Assembly (NCBI GenBank): GCA_012934845.2
Contig: WNNJ02000777.1
Location: 1 to 64,000 of the forward strand
From: Pomphorhynchus laevis
Lineage: Eukaryota > Acanthocephala > Palaeacanthocephala > Echinorhynchida > Pomphorhynchidae
Reading direction: 5' to 3'
Length of the DNA stretch: 64,000 nt
Of the stretch, positions 1 through 8,238 are shown piece after piece. Each line of letters opens with the position of its first letter. The first letter of the stretch is position 1. The position numbers were made by a program, and so were the translations under genes. Under the pieces are notes generated by a model that had not been told where the DNA came from, ran no database searches, and saw nothing but the letters and a program-made list of their open reading frames with translations.

Positions 1-855
1 AAAATCCGATAGCGTCCAGTTTCTCCCCTGTCTTCTTTGCTAGTTGATCTAGCCCCTGAGCATACTTTTCGTATTAGCATTTTCAACACTCGCTCCATTC
101 TTCATAAAGCTGATCTGCTCATTAATATCTTCGATCAATTATCTATCGATATTATTTGGATTACCGAATCCTGGCATTCTCACTCTGACGACCTTGCTAT
201 TCGTTGTCTATGTCGCTCTGGTCGTTCTCTAGTGAAATCAGATCATCCAATTGTCTCTCCCACATCTACTGCTTCTAACAATGACGGTATTGTTGCCATT
301 GCTCGTCACCCAACGTCTCTGCGTAAAATAAACGGTAGCAACCATTACAATTCGTTCGAATTACTCATATGCAGATAATCAACTCCTTTCCCTATGGAAC
401 TTGTATTGTATACTGTCCAGGCTCAGGCGCTCCTTAGGTATGTTCTTAAACGACTCTGCAGATCTTCTTTCTCACTGTTCATTGTCTTATACTCCTTATT
501 TTGTTCTCGGTGACTTTAACATTCGTCGTGATCGTCAAGCTAACTCTGACTCTATCACTCTAAGTAACTTTTTTTCTGATTTTAACTTTAATTACTTTAC
601 ACAAGCCCCACATATATTCTCGGCAGTGCTCTGGACATCATTGCTGTTCCCAAATGCTTCAATAAATATACCTCCTTGTCAATTATTGATACTGGTTTTT
701 CCGAACATTTCCTTATCACTCTTACACTTACTCGCTCCCATTCCCATCCTTCTCCGCCTCCAACATGAACCACTCCAAGTCGACCTTGAAAACCTCTCCT
801 ATACTCTGTTATGCCTTACTCAATTCTTCACTATTTAAGCTTCCACTTATATATA
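1..855 (+). mobile_element. LINE family A fragment A0 (endonuclease region)
   Basis: Two frames (37-378 and 401-838) encode the N-terminal half of an AP-type endonuclease of a CR1/L2-like LINE. The start resembles the family's ORF2 (FNTRSILHKADLL, then ITESWHSHSDDLAIR), followed by the catalytic-core stretch VLGDFNIRRD. The frame is broken near 375-400. The copy stops in a TA run at about 845-857, just before the linker to the reverse transcriptase, and inverted retrozyme-like sequence follows. The stretch looks identical to 6464-7318, with the same two peptides. It is cut by the window edge, so its 5' extent is unknown. Confidence 0.85.
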
Positions 856-857
856 TA

Positions 858-1525
858 TATTTTACCGTTTGAAATCATGAAGATCAATTGGAATCAAGAC
901 TGGTGATCCTTTGATGGATTCTTATTTATGTAACGAATAGTTGCTAGGTCACACGAGGTGACTTTCGCATTGAAAACCAGCTACAGAATCCTTCCTTCAT
1001 GATATCCAATTCCATACACCCTGACTACTAACGGTGCCATTGCCACAACCGTTTTCGTTTCGCCCGCTTTTTGCCACATGTTGGTAGCCCCGGGCTCGTC
1101 AGAAGGCTGACTACCAACTCTTCGCCTTTTGAAATTTGACTTATCCGAGATTCGAGCTGTCGCTCTCCGTACTTGGCTTGCGCTCTTGACTGCTAGGCTA
1201 CGAATCCAGGATTACCAGATTTCACACAGTATATGAAACCTTCCATCATGATATCCAGAAACTGCATTGTCCGAGATGCTTCTCTGGCATGCTTATTATA
1301 GATTTTACCGTTTGAGATCATGAAGATCGATTGGAATCGGGACTGGTGATCCTTTGATGGATTCTTATTTATGTAACGAATAGTTGCTAGGTCACACGAG
1401 GTGACTTTCGCATTGAAAACCAGCTACAGAATCCTTCATGATATCCAATTCCATACACCCTAGGGTGTATGGAATTGGATATCATGAAGGAAGGATTCTG
1501 TAGCTGGTTTTCAATGCGAAAGTCA
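858..1525 (-). mobile_element. Retrozyme-like repeat, block 1 (inverted, head-to-head)
   Basis: This is a minus-strand copy of the 443-bp unit seen at 7359-7801. It holds one whole unit (about 1461 down to 1023) and the first part of the next (about 1022 down to 858), in tandem. At 1461/1462 it meets, head to head, the first 64 bp of a plus-strand unit (1462-1525). The joint is a perfect palindrome centred on CATACACCCT|AGGGTGTATG and longer on both sides. The 1462-1525 piece is fused to LINE B and supplies an ATG at 1469. It has no protein-coding capacity of its own. It carries a tRNA-like segment (about 1150-1215) and a hammerhead candidate. Confidence 0.7.
1019..1106 (-). ncRNA. Candidate type I hammerhead ribozyme (block 1)
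   Basis: Read on the minus strand: stem I CCTT (1106-1103), core CTGACGA (1102-1096), stem II GCCCG pairing with CGGGC, then GAAAC, a stem III arm AACGG pairing with CCGTT, then GTC (1025-1023) and AGGG (1022-1019) closing stem I. It differs from block 2 by a G-to-A change just outside the stem III arm. The hammerhead core (CUGANGA, GAAA, UH before stem I) is established knowledge; the fold is my reading and was not computed. Stem III has an internal loop, and a competing hairpin GTTGGTAG/CTACCAAC exists, so activity is not assured. Confidence 0.5.
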
Positions 1526-2359
1526 TATACGATTACTAAGATAGTTTCTGATGACGATTCGCACATCATTTCATCTACGCTAGAAAATTACTTGCCTCCT
1601 AAATCAGTAGTAAATGCCACAAGTTCCAACATTGAAGTTGAGCCTCAATGCCGGATGGGCGACAGTGTTTTACGGACTTCATTGAATTCAAAGCATGCTC
1701 TTATAAATGTTGCACCATGTGATAAGCCAATTATCGACAACAATGACACCAGTGTCCAAGCAAATTCGTCGTCCAGCTTGTGCACGTCTTCAGACAACAG
1801 ATCCCCAACCCATATAGCATCGAACTTTTCCCCTACAGAAAATAGTGAAGTTCGACATGCGAAGTCGGTTGAGATAACTCGGCATCATTATGACAGGTCA
1901 TATAGCGTGTTATTCAGCGAACTTACTGAGTCCAATTCCGCAAACTCACAGGAACATATGGACCATGACGTGTCTATTTTGCGTAAGGTATTATCCCATC
2001 TATTGCATGAAGGTGATGAAGAGTTAGCATCGTCTATACACGTGAAGAAGCTATTTCGGCTTGGTAAAAGAACACAGGAGAAACCAAGACTGTTGAAGGT
2101 GATATTGTCCTCTAGTGATCATGTGCGCATGTTGTTATCACGTGGATATCGTCTTAGGGGGTTGCCATTTCGTATCCTTCGTGACCTTTCGCCAGATGAG
2201 CGATTACAATTACGAAAAGCAAACATCGAATTGAGACACCGGCTTTCTCAAGGTGAGGCTAATATATGCATACGGGATTTTCGGGTTGTCAAGTGGCGTC
2301 CTGTCGTACGTTGGAAACAGTTGGCTCCTTTAACTGTCGGGACCCCTGTTTCCATGTAA
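1469..2359 (+). pseudogene. LINE B ORF1 (C-terminal part, chimeric N-terminus)
   Basis: A 296-codon open frame. The first roughly 19 residues come from the retrozyme-like fragment (1462-1525); the same peptide start is readable at 7366. True ORF1 sequence begins near 1526. The low-complexity middle is Ser/Asn rich. The C-terminal half (about 165-290) holds the conserved block shared with families A and C: VKKLFRLGKR, PRLLKVILSS, SRGYRLRG, RDLSPDERLQLRKAN, IRDFRVVKW. This resembles the small RNA-binding fold of LINE ORF1 proteins (inference). The conserved cysteine-rich N-terminal domain is absent. ORF2 is open from inside its 3' end, so the two ORFs overlap. Confidence 0.75.
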
Positions 2360-2361
2360 AT

Positions 2362-5247
2362 TCAGAGAACACTGACCATTCCTTAGGGTATCTGATTGTA
2401 TTTGATAGACCGTGCCTTAGTAAAACCAAAAAGGATTCCAATGCAACTCGTTGCTATTTATCGGTAGGTTATTCAAATTTACGAAGTCTTCCTGCACAAA
2501 TTGTAGAGCTTCGATACCTTGAGGTTAATGCGTATGATATATTCTGTGTTAGTGAGTCATGGCTACATGAACACATCTTGGATGCCACTGTAAATATTCC
2601 AGGTTATCGTCTACTTCGAGGGGACAGGAGGTCCAGTATGCGAGGGGGCGGTGTTGCAGTGTACGTTCGAGACCATTTGCTAATTTCTGGCATCGATCAA
2701 GTTTGTGATCCGCAAGGCTCGTTCGAGAGTATTACCTTTCATATTGGGTATGATCGTGTTGGTATCAGTCTCTGCGTTGTATATCGCTCACCTTCTATGA
2801 TCACTGATTGTAATCTTCTGAAGTCAGTATTGCGATCGATAAGTATCAGTTCTCATTTCCTTCTTCTAGGAGACTTCAACCTACCTAGATCAGATTGGCG
2901 GCAAACAATATTTGATGATGGCACCGTCGTAGAAAGAGAAATCTCCCACTTCCTCGCTGATGAACTCTTACTAGTACAACACATTCAAGAGCCCACACGA
3001 TTTTCTTCCCATAATAATGATACTATACTTGACTTGGTTTTTTCCAATCGTCTTGAAGACATAGCTCGAGTGGATTATCTTCCACCGATAGGTAACTCTG
3101 ACCACTGCGTGCTTTCACTACAGGTCACCCCAAACTTTAAATTCCGCCATTTTACGGCTCCCATCATAAAACGGGTTTGGTCAAAAGTGCTTGATGAGCA
3201 AATTTTATCTTTCTGTCAACGTCGTCCACTATCTTTAACAAATACTAAAGAAGTCTCACTTAAAGTGATTGGGGATTACCTTTTAGGTATTTCTGACATG
3301 CTTGCACCAAAGCGTATCATCTCGCCAAATACTAAATATCCTGTTTGGTTCGATAAGGACCTGAGATTGATGTTGCGAGTACGAAATCGTCTTTGGAAGT
3401 TATCTCGTTCGCTTCCGTATTACGCCAACATTTATAGGTATCTTAGGAACGTCTGTACTCGTATGAAAACGTTAAAACGTGATAAATTCGAATCTACAAT
3501 CATCAAGGAAGTTAATCGCAACCCCAAGCTATTTTGGTCATATGCTCGGCAAAACGGAACGCTCAACTCTGCAATCAAGCATGTGCACTCTGAATGTGGC
3601 TTGGTTACAAATGAAACTGATATAGCTGAGACCTTCGCATCCTCGTTCTCTTTATCCACTTTACCACATTGCGATTATCATATGATATGGTACGGGTGCT
3701 CTATCCCTCCGCGTAATGAATCCCGGCCAATTTGCGTTACTGAAATTCAAGATTATCTCAATAATATTCGTCCTTTTAGCGCAGCTGGCCCCGATGACAT
3801 CTCCCCATACCTGCTCAAAGCTTTATCGAGTTACCTGGCACCATTCCTGACTATTATCTTTGATAAAATTCTGGCCACTGGCAGTGTCCCAGAAGATTGG
3901 AAAACTGCAACCGTTGTTCCTATTCCCAAAAAAATTTTTGCATCATCCTGTGGTGATTATAGGCCAATAAGCTTAACCTCTTCTCTGTGCAAAGTTCTCG
4001 AACGCGCCATCAGCACTAGAGTCTACGATCATCTTGTCTCCCTTGGTATACTATCGTCCGCTCAACATGGTTTTCGTCACTCCCGTTCTTGTTTGACGAA
4101 CTTGCTTACCGCGCGCGAAACTTGGACCCAGTCGTTAAGTTTTGGTAGCTCACTCGATATAATCTTTATTGATTTTTCGAAAGCCTTCGATCGCGTCCCT
4201 CATGATGGGATGATTAGGTTGTTAGCACACTACGGAGTATCCTCCATGTTATGCAATTGGATTCGTGATTTTTTGGACGGGAGATCATTTTAGGTGAGGG
4301 TTGGCAATAGCATGTCTTCTACTAGGTTAGTTAAATCCGGAGTTCCGCAAGGTACAGTCCTTGGTCCCTTGCTTTTTATTATATTTCTCAATGATCTTCT
4401 GTTACGCATAAACAGTCCCTGCCTGGCATTCGCAGACGATGTGAAAGTGTGGTGCGATAGCATCTCAGATCCTGATGGCCGGCATCTACAACATGATCTC
4501 CAGACAATCTACGACTGGAGCAGTGCTACCGGTATGACCATAAATGTAGATAAGTGCGTTCATATGAAACTCGGCAAATGTAAATCTGATCATGAATTCT
4601 ATTTAGGATGTTATAAGCTTCACAACATTTCTGTTCATAGAGACCTAGGGATTATTTTGAATAACGACCTTAAAACACGACCGAATACCGATTATATCTA
4701 CGGTAAAGCCATGAAGGCCTTGTATTGTATTAAGAACACATTTAGTAAGCTGCATCCAAAATTATTTAAGCATCTCTACTGTGCGTTAGTCCGTCCGCAT
4801 GTGAAATACTGCATCGCATCAACTTTTCCATCCACCAAGGCTGAGATGAAAAAGACCGAGTCGATTCTACGTAGAGGAACCAAACTTTGCATTACATCTC
4901 TTTATTCTTACAATGAGCGCCTAGCTTGCTTAAAAATGCCTTCAACGGCCCAGAGGCTACTATATTTAGATCTTGTAGCGATGTGGCATTTGGTTCGTGG
5001 AAAAGAGGGGTTCCCATCCAATTCGATAAAATTGAGAAATTCGCGTCGCAGAGGTCACTCCCTTACGTTATTTAAATTCCCCCATGGCAAAATAAGGAGT
5101 GTGAGTAGGCTTTCCCACCGCGCATTGAATGTTTGGAATTCGCTGCCTGAAGACGTCGTCAATGCTACTAGCAATAGACACTTCAAGAAGATGCTGCTGA
5201 AGTGGATTGTGAACTCTAATTTGGATTCGTGGATGTATTTTAATTGA
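2362..5247 (+). pseudogene. LINE B ORF2: AP endonuclease + reverse transcriptase
   Basis: One frame, open from 2266, encodes the endonuclease (SNLRSLPAQ, CVSESWLHEH, GGGVAVYVRDHL, LLGDFNLPRSDW, GNSDHCVLSLQV) and then the RT (GPDDISPYLL, YRPISLTSSLCKVLERAI, AQHGFRHSRSCLTNLL, FIDFSKAFDRVPHD, SGVPQGTVLGPLLF, catalytic FADD near 4432, then C-terminal LRRGTKLC). A single in-frame TAG at 4291-4293 lies just before the VRVG strand; relative C reads RSFAVRVG there. Otherwise the frame is open for about 980 codons. The true start codon is uncertain because the N-terminus overlaps ORF1. The RT would prime on nicked target DNA using its own mRNA (family knowledge). Confidence 0.88.
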
Positions 5248-5267
5248 TATTTTAAAATGTAATTTGT

Positions 5268-5326
5268 GAACAGTTGAAACAGCCATTTGCGGCTAGTAAC
5301 TTGTACACTATAATAATAATAATAAA
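5268..5326 (+). promoter_or_regulatory. LINE B 3' hairpin and (TAA)n tail
   Basis: AGTT(5272-5275)..AACT(5298-5301) encloses AGCC(5281-5284)..GGCT(5291-5294), followed by TAA repeats. The same layout closes families C, D and G. In L2/CR1 elements the RT recognises such a 3' stem-loop (established for eel UnaL2), so the role is inferred by analogy. Confidence 0.6.
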
Positions 5327-5433
5327 AACAACAAAACACATGTGAACTGGTTGAGATTACTCCTTAGCTACGTTGTTCTTGTTGGGTCGAGGAATAGGGG
5401 ACGCAGTTATGTAAGACGAAAATTAATAACAAG

Positions 5434-5551
5434 AGATACGTCATTAGAATGTATTTAGCCCCGCAGCTATGTTGGGTGGTAGGATAGGGGCCGAAACTTG
5501 ATAACATAGCTGTTCCTTCTGATGACCTATAATACTTATTGTGACGTATCG
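5434..5551 (+). ncRNA. Dispersed pseudoknot element, copy 1
   Basis: Terminal arms GATACGTCA (5435-5443) and TGACGTATC (5542-5550) are perfect inverted repeats. Inside, stem 1 pairs GCCCC (5458-5462) with GGGGC (5487-5491). Stem 2 pairs CAGCTATG (5464-5471), which lies inside the stem 1 loop, with CATAGCTG (5505-5512) outside it: an H-type pseudoknot. Compared with the copy at 29420-29574, stem 2 changes on both strands (CAGCTATG/CATAGCTG versus CTGCTATG/CATAGCAG), which keeps the pairing. A weaker relative (GTTGGGTCGAGGAATAGGGG) lies just upstream at about 5375-5400. No coding potential. Its function is unknown: it could be a MITE, a structured transcript, or both. Confidence 0.6.
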
Positions 5552-5582
5552 TATATTATTTATTTAATCATCCTAGACCGAT

Positions 5583-7318
5583 ACTGTTTTTGACGTTTCC
5601 ATCACATCAACACCAGACTTCGCATATTATAATCCCGTTCTGGAACCTTCTCTTACACACACTCCTTGTTCATCTTACGATAAAACTGCCATTCATTTTA
5701 ATCATCCTAGCAAGACAAACGATAAAGCTGTTCATATCATACATCCTATTTCCTATACCTCCCTCTATCTAAATACACCTAATACTTCTTTTTTCGCTTC
5801 ACGTACTACTTACTCTACCTCCCCCGTATCAATTCTCAAAAAATAATATACTTCCGTCAAAATCATCTACAGTAACATCTCCGAACAACAGATTCAACAA
5901 TACACTTCTGTCACACATGCTCCAACTTATCTTCATTATCCATCTATCATTCCCACTTCTATCTAATCTTCTGCCTCTACTCCTACCAGCTCTGTTCATC
6001 CACCACATCCATATAACCGTTTTCCTTCGCGCGATCGTTGTATTATCATATTTAACTTAAAGCTTCCCGAATCTGTTTTTCCACAATCTCGCTTCAATGA
6101 TTATGTATTTGCTTTCAGGTCTCTCCTAGCAATTATTCTTCCTGATGAAAATACATCCCTCTTACATAATATCGCTCATGTATCATTGATCTGTTTATAC
6201 AAATCCACTAAATCCAATCATCTCAGAATCCCACTCCTAAAAGTCGTATTACGACATAGTTCAAATGCTTCGTTGGTACTCTACCAACGTTTAAAACTTG
6301 TTACCACTGCATCTAATAGTCGTATCTATCCCGACCGATCACTTATAATATTGCTCAACTCAATTTAGCTCATATCGAGAAAAATCGACTTAAAACAAAC
6401 GGCGAGTCATCCTTATCAATCCATCAAATCAACAGGAATTTTCACGTCGAGCACATAAGGCATAAAATCCGATAGCGTCCAGTTTCTCCCCTGTCTTCTT
6501 TGCTAGTTGATCTAGCCCCTGAGCATACTTTTCGTATTAGCATTTTCAACACTCGCTCCATTCTTCATAAAGCTGATCTGCTCATTAATATCTTCGATCA
6601 ATTATCTATCGATATTATTTGGATTACCGAATCCTGGCATTCTCACTCTGACGACCTTGCTATTCGTTGTCTATGTCGCTCTGGTCGTTCTCTAGTGAAA
6701 TCAGATCATCCAATTGTCTCTCCCACATCTACTGCTTCTAACAATGACGGTATTGTTGCCATTGCTCGTCACCCAACGTCTCTGCGTAAAATAAACGGTA
6801 GCAACCATTACAATTCGTTCGAATTACTCATATGCAGATAATCAACTCCTTTCCCTATGGAACTTGTATTGTATACTGTCCAGGCTCAGGCGCTCCTTAG
6901 GTATGTTCTTAAACGACTCTGCAGATCTTCTTTCTCACTGTTCATTGTCTTATACTCCTTATTTTGTTCTCGGTGACTTTAACATTCGTCGTGATCGTCA
7001 AGCTAACTCTGACTCTATCACTCTAAGTAACTTTTTTTCTGATTTTAACTTTAATTACTTTACACAAGCCCCACATATATTCTCGGCAGTGCTCTGGACA
7101 TCATTGCTGTTCCCAAATGCTTCAATAAATATACCTCCTTGTCAATTATTGATACTGGTTTTTCCGAACATTTCCTTATCACTCTTACACTTACTCGCTC
7201 CCATTCCCATCCTTCTCCGCCTCCAACATGAACCACTCCAAGTCGACCTTGAAAACCTCTCCTATACTCTGTTATGCCTTACTCAATTCTTCACTATTTA
7301 AGCTTCCACTTATATATA
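5583..7318 (+). mobile_element. LINE family A copy A1, left part
   Basis: Degenerate ORF1 sequence (about 5583-6470) aligns with the Ser/Thr-rich middle and C-terminal block of ORF1 in A5, starting at the equivalent of 52795. Then comes the ORF2 endonuclease (6500-6841 and 7 kb frames, FNTRSILHKADLL, VLGDFNIRRD). The copy is 5' truncated and broken by several stops and frameshifts. It ends in a TA run at about 7309-7318; the missing RT part resumes at 10366 after the retrozyme and PLE block. From 6464 on it appears identical to 1-855. Confidence 0.85.
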
Positions 7319-7617
7319 TGTGGTACATATACACCCTAGGGTGTATTCCATACACCCTAGGGTGTATGGAATTGGATATCATGAAGGAAGGATTCTGTAG
7401 CTGGTTTTCAATGCGAAAGTCACCTCGTGTGACCTAGCAACTATTCGTTACATAAATAAGAATCTATCAAAGGATCACCAGTCCCGATTCCAATCGATCT
7501 TCATGATCTCAAACGGTAAAATCTATAATAAGCATGCCAGAGAAGCATCTCGGACAATGCAGTTTCTGGATATCATGATGGAAGGTTTCATATACTGTGT
7601 GAAATCTGGTAATCCTG

Positions 7618-7682
7618 GATTCGTAGCCTAGCAGTCAAGAGCGCAAGCCAAGTACGGAGAGCGACAGCTCGAATCTCGGATA
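7618..7682 (+). promoter_or_regulatory. tRNA-like internal Pol III promoter
   Basis: TAGCCTAGCAGT at 7624-7635 fits the A box (TRGYNNARNNGG, one deviation), and AGCTCGAATCT at 7666-7676 fits the B box (GGTTCGANTCC) moderately. The spacing of about 30 bp is that of a tRNA gene. The segment looks tRNA-derived but I see no full cloverleaf with a paired acceptor stem. The same segment is present in block 1 on the minus strand. Pol III transcription is inferred. Confidence 0.5.
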
Positions 7683-7717
7683 AGTCAAATTTCAAAAGGC
7701 GAAGAGTTGGTAGTCAG

Positions 7718-7805
7718 CCTTCTGACGAGCCCGGGGCTACCAACATGTGGCAAAAAGCGGGCGAAACGAAAACGGTTGTGGCAATGGCGCCGTTAGTAGT
7801 CAGGG
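7718..7805 (+). ncRNA. Candidate type I hammerhead ribozyme (block 2)
   Basis: Stem I 5' strand CCTT (7718-7721), core CTGACGA (7722-7728), stem II GCCCG (7729-7733) with CGGGC (7758-7762), GAAA (7763-7766), stem III: A-C paired to G-T next to the core, then an internal loop, then AACGG (7771-7775) with CCGTT (7790-7794), then GTC (7799-7801) and AGGG (7802-7805) closing stem I. Predicted cleavage falls after C7801, which is the tandem unit boundary. Every invariant core position I know is present. The large stem II loop and the interrupted stem III are unusual, and an alternative hairpin (7706-7713 with 7737-7744) competes. Confidence 0.55.
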
Positions 7806-7889
7806 AGTATGGAATTGAATATCATGAAGGAAGGATTCTGTAGCTGGTTTTCAATGCGAAAGTCACCTCGTGTGACCTAGCAACTATTC

Positions 7890-7892
<3 letters not shown>

Positions 7893-7966
<74 letters not shown>
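7893..7966. repeat. (TA)n microsatellite
   Basis: An uninterrupted TA run of about 37 repeats lies between the truncated second retrozyme unit and the 3' end of the PLE. A shorter TA run (10345-10366) lies at the other PLE edge. The TA tract was probably the insertion target and then expanded. Confidence 0.9.
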
Positions 7967-7967
<1 letters not shown>

Positions 7968-8087
7968 AATATTATTATCAAATCGAACTCGAGAGCCCAT
8001 TGAGGCTGCTTTCAAATAAATCGTTAAACAAATCAAATCAAGAATCGAGTAACAGCAGCGATTTTTCTTTTATAGCACAATACAAGA

Positions 8088-8122
8088 GCTAAGCTTTCGG
8101 CGTAAAAGCCTTCTTCAGAGTC
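8088..8122 (-). ncRNA. Hammerhead-like core in PLE 3' flank
   Basis: Minus-strand reading: CTGAAGA (8118-8112), one A, stem II GGC (8110-8108) with GCC (8101-8099), GAAA (8098-8095), then the palindromic AGCT expected of the tiny stem III, and T as the residue before stem I. Stem I is only 2 clear base pairs. Hammerheads with minimal stem III are known from PLE terminal repeats. The motif matches in order and spacing but is shorter than a textbook ribozyme. Confidence 0.45.
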
Positions 8123-8238
8123 TGAAAATAAAACAATACTTGTCAAATAATGGGAATACAATTTCAATCAAAGTAGGGTGAAAAATACAATGTGATTATA
8201 TATTAAAAAATAGTAAAGCGAAATGTATTGCTGGGGCA

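Larger units (their letters stand above)
1526..5330 (+). mobile_element. LINE family B (CR1-like), 5' truncated
   Basis: A non-LTR retrotransposon with the last part of ORF1, a nearly whole ORF2 (AP endonuclease, linker, RT, C-terminal region) and a real 3' end. The 3' end is a hairpin at 5272-5301 (AGTT..AACT outer, AGCC..GGCT inner) followed by (TAA)n at about 5311-5326. The 5' end joins directly to a retrozyme-like fragment at 1525/1526, so the ORF1 N-terminal cysteine domain seen in relatives is missing. A pseudoknot element follows at 5434. Confidence 0.9.
7331..7893 (+). mobile_element. Retrozyme-like repeat, block 2 (tandem)
   Basis: A unit of 443 bp runs from 7359 (AGGGTGTATGG) to 7801 (..TAGTAGTC). 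A second partial unit follows at 7802-7893 and ends in a TA microsatellite. Two short palindromic head-to-head joints precede it (centres 7337/7338 and 7358/7359). The unit contains, in order, a unique region, a tRNA-like A box and B box, and a hammerhead candidate at its very end. No open reading frame explains it. Size, tandem state, ribozyme and Pol III-like promoter match metazoan retrozymes (small non-autonomous retroelements with type I hammerheads, thought to be mobilised by PLEs). The family name is inference. Confidence 0.7.

Noticed and set aside
1455-1470. CCCTAGGG palindromes as telomeric repeat remnants
   Set aside because: Only one ACCCT|AGGGT half-match at each place and no TTAGGG-type array; the palindrome is fully explained by two retrozyme 5' ends meeting.
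5434-5551. Reading the pseudoknot element as an HDV-like ribozyme
   Set aside because: The nesting of two helices is similar, but there is no third helix after stem 2, no P4, and only 12 nt between stem 1 and stem 2 3' strands, so the HDV double pseudoknot does not fit.
7706-7744. GTTGGTAG/CTACCAAC hairpin as the main structure in place of a hammerhead
   Set aside because: It is a real 8-bp complement, but it ignores the full hammerhead core and the match of the cleavage site to the unit ends. Kept as a competing fold.
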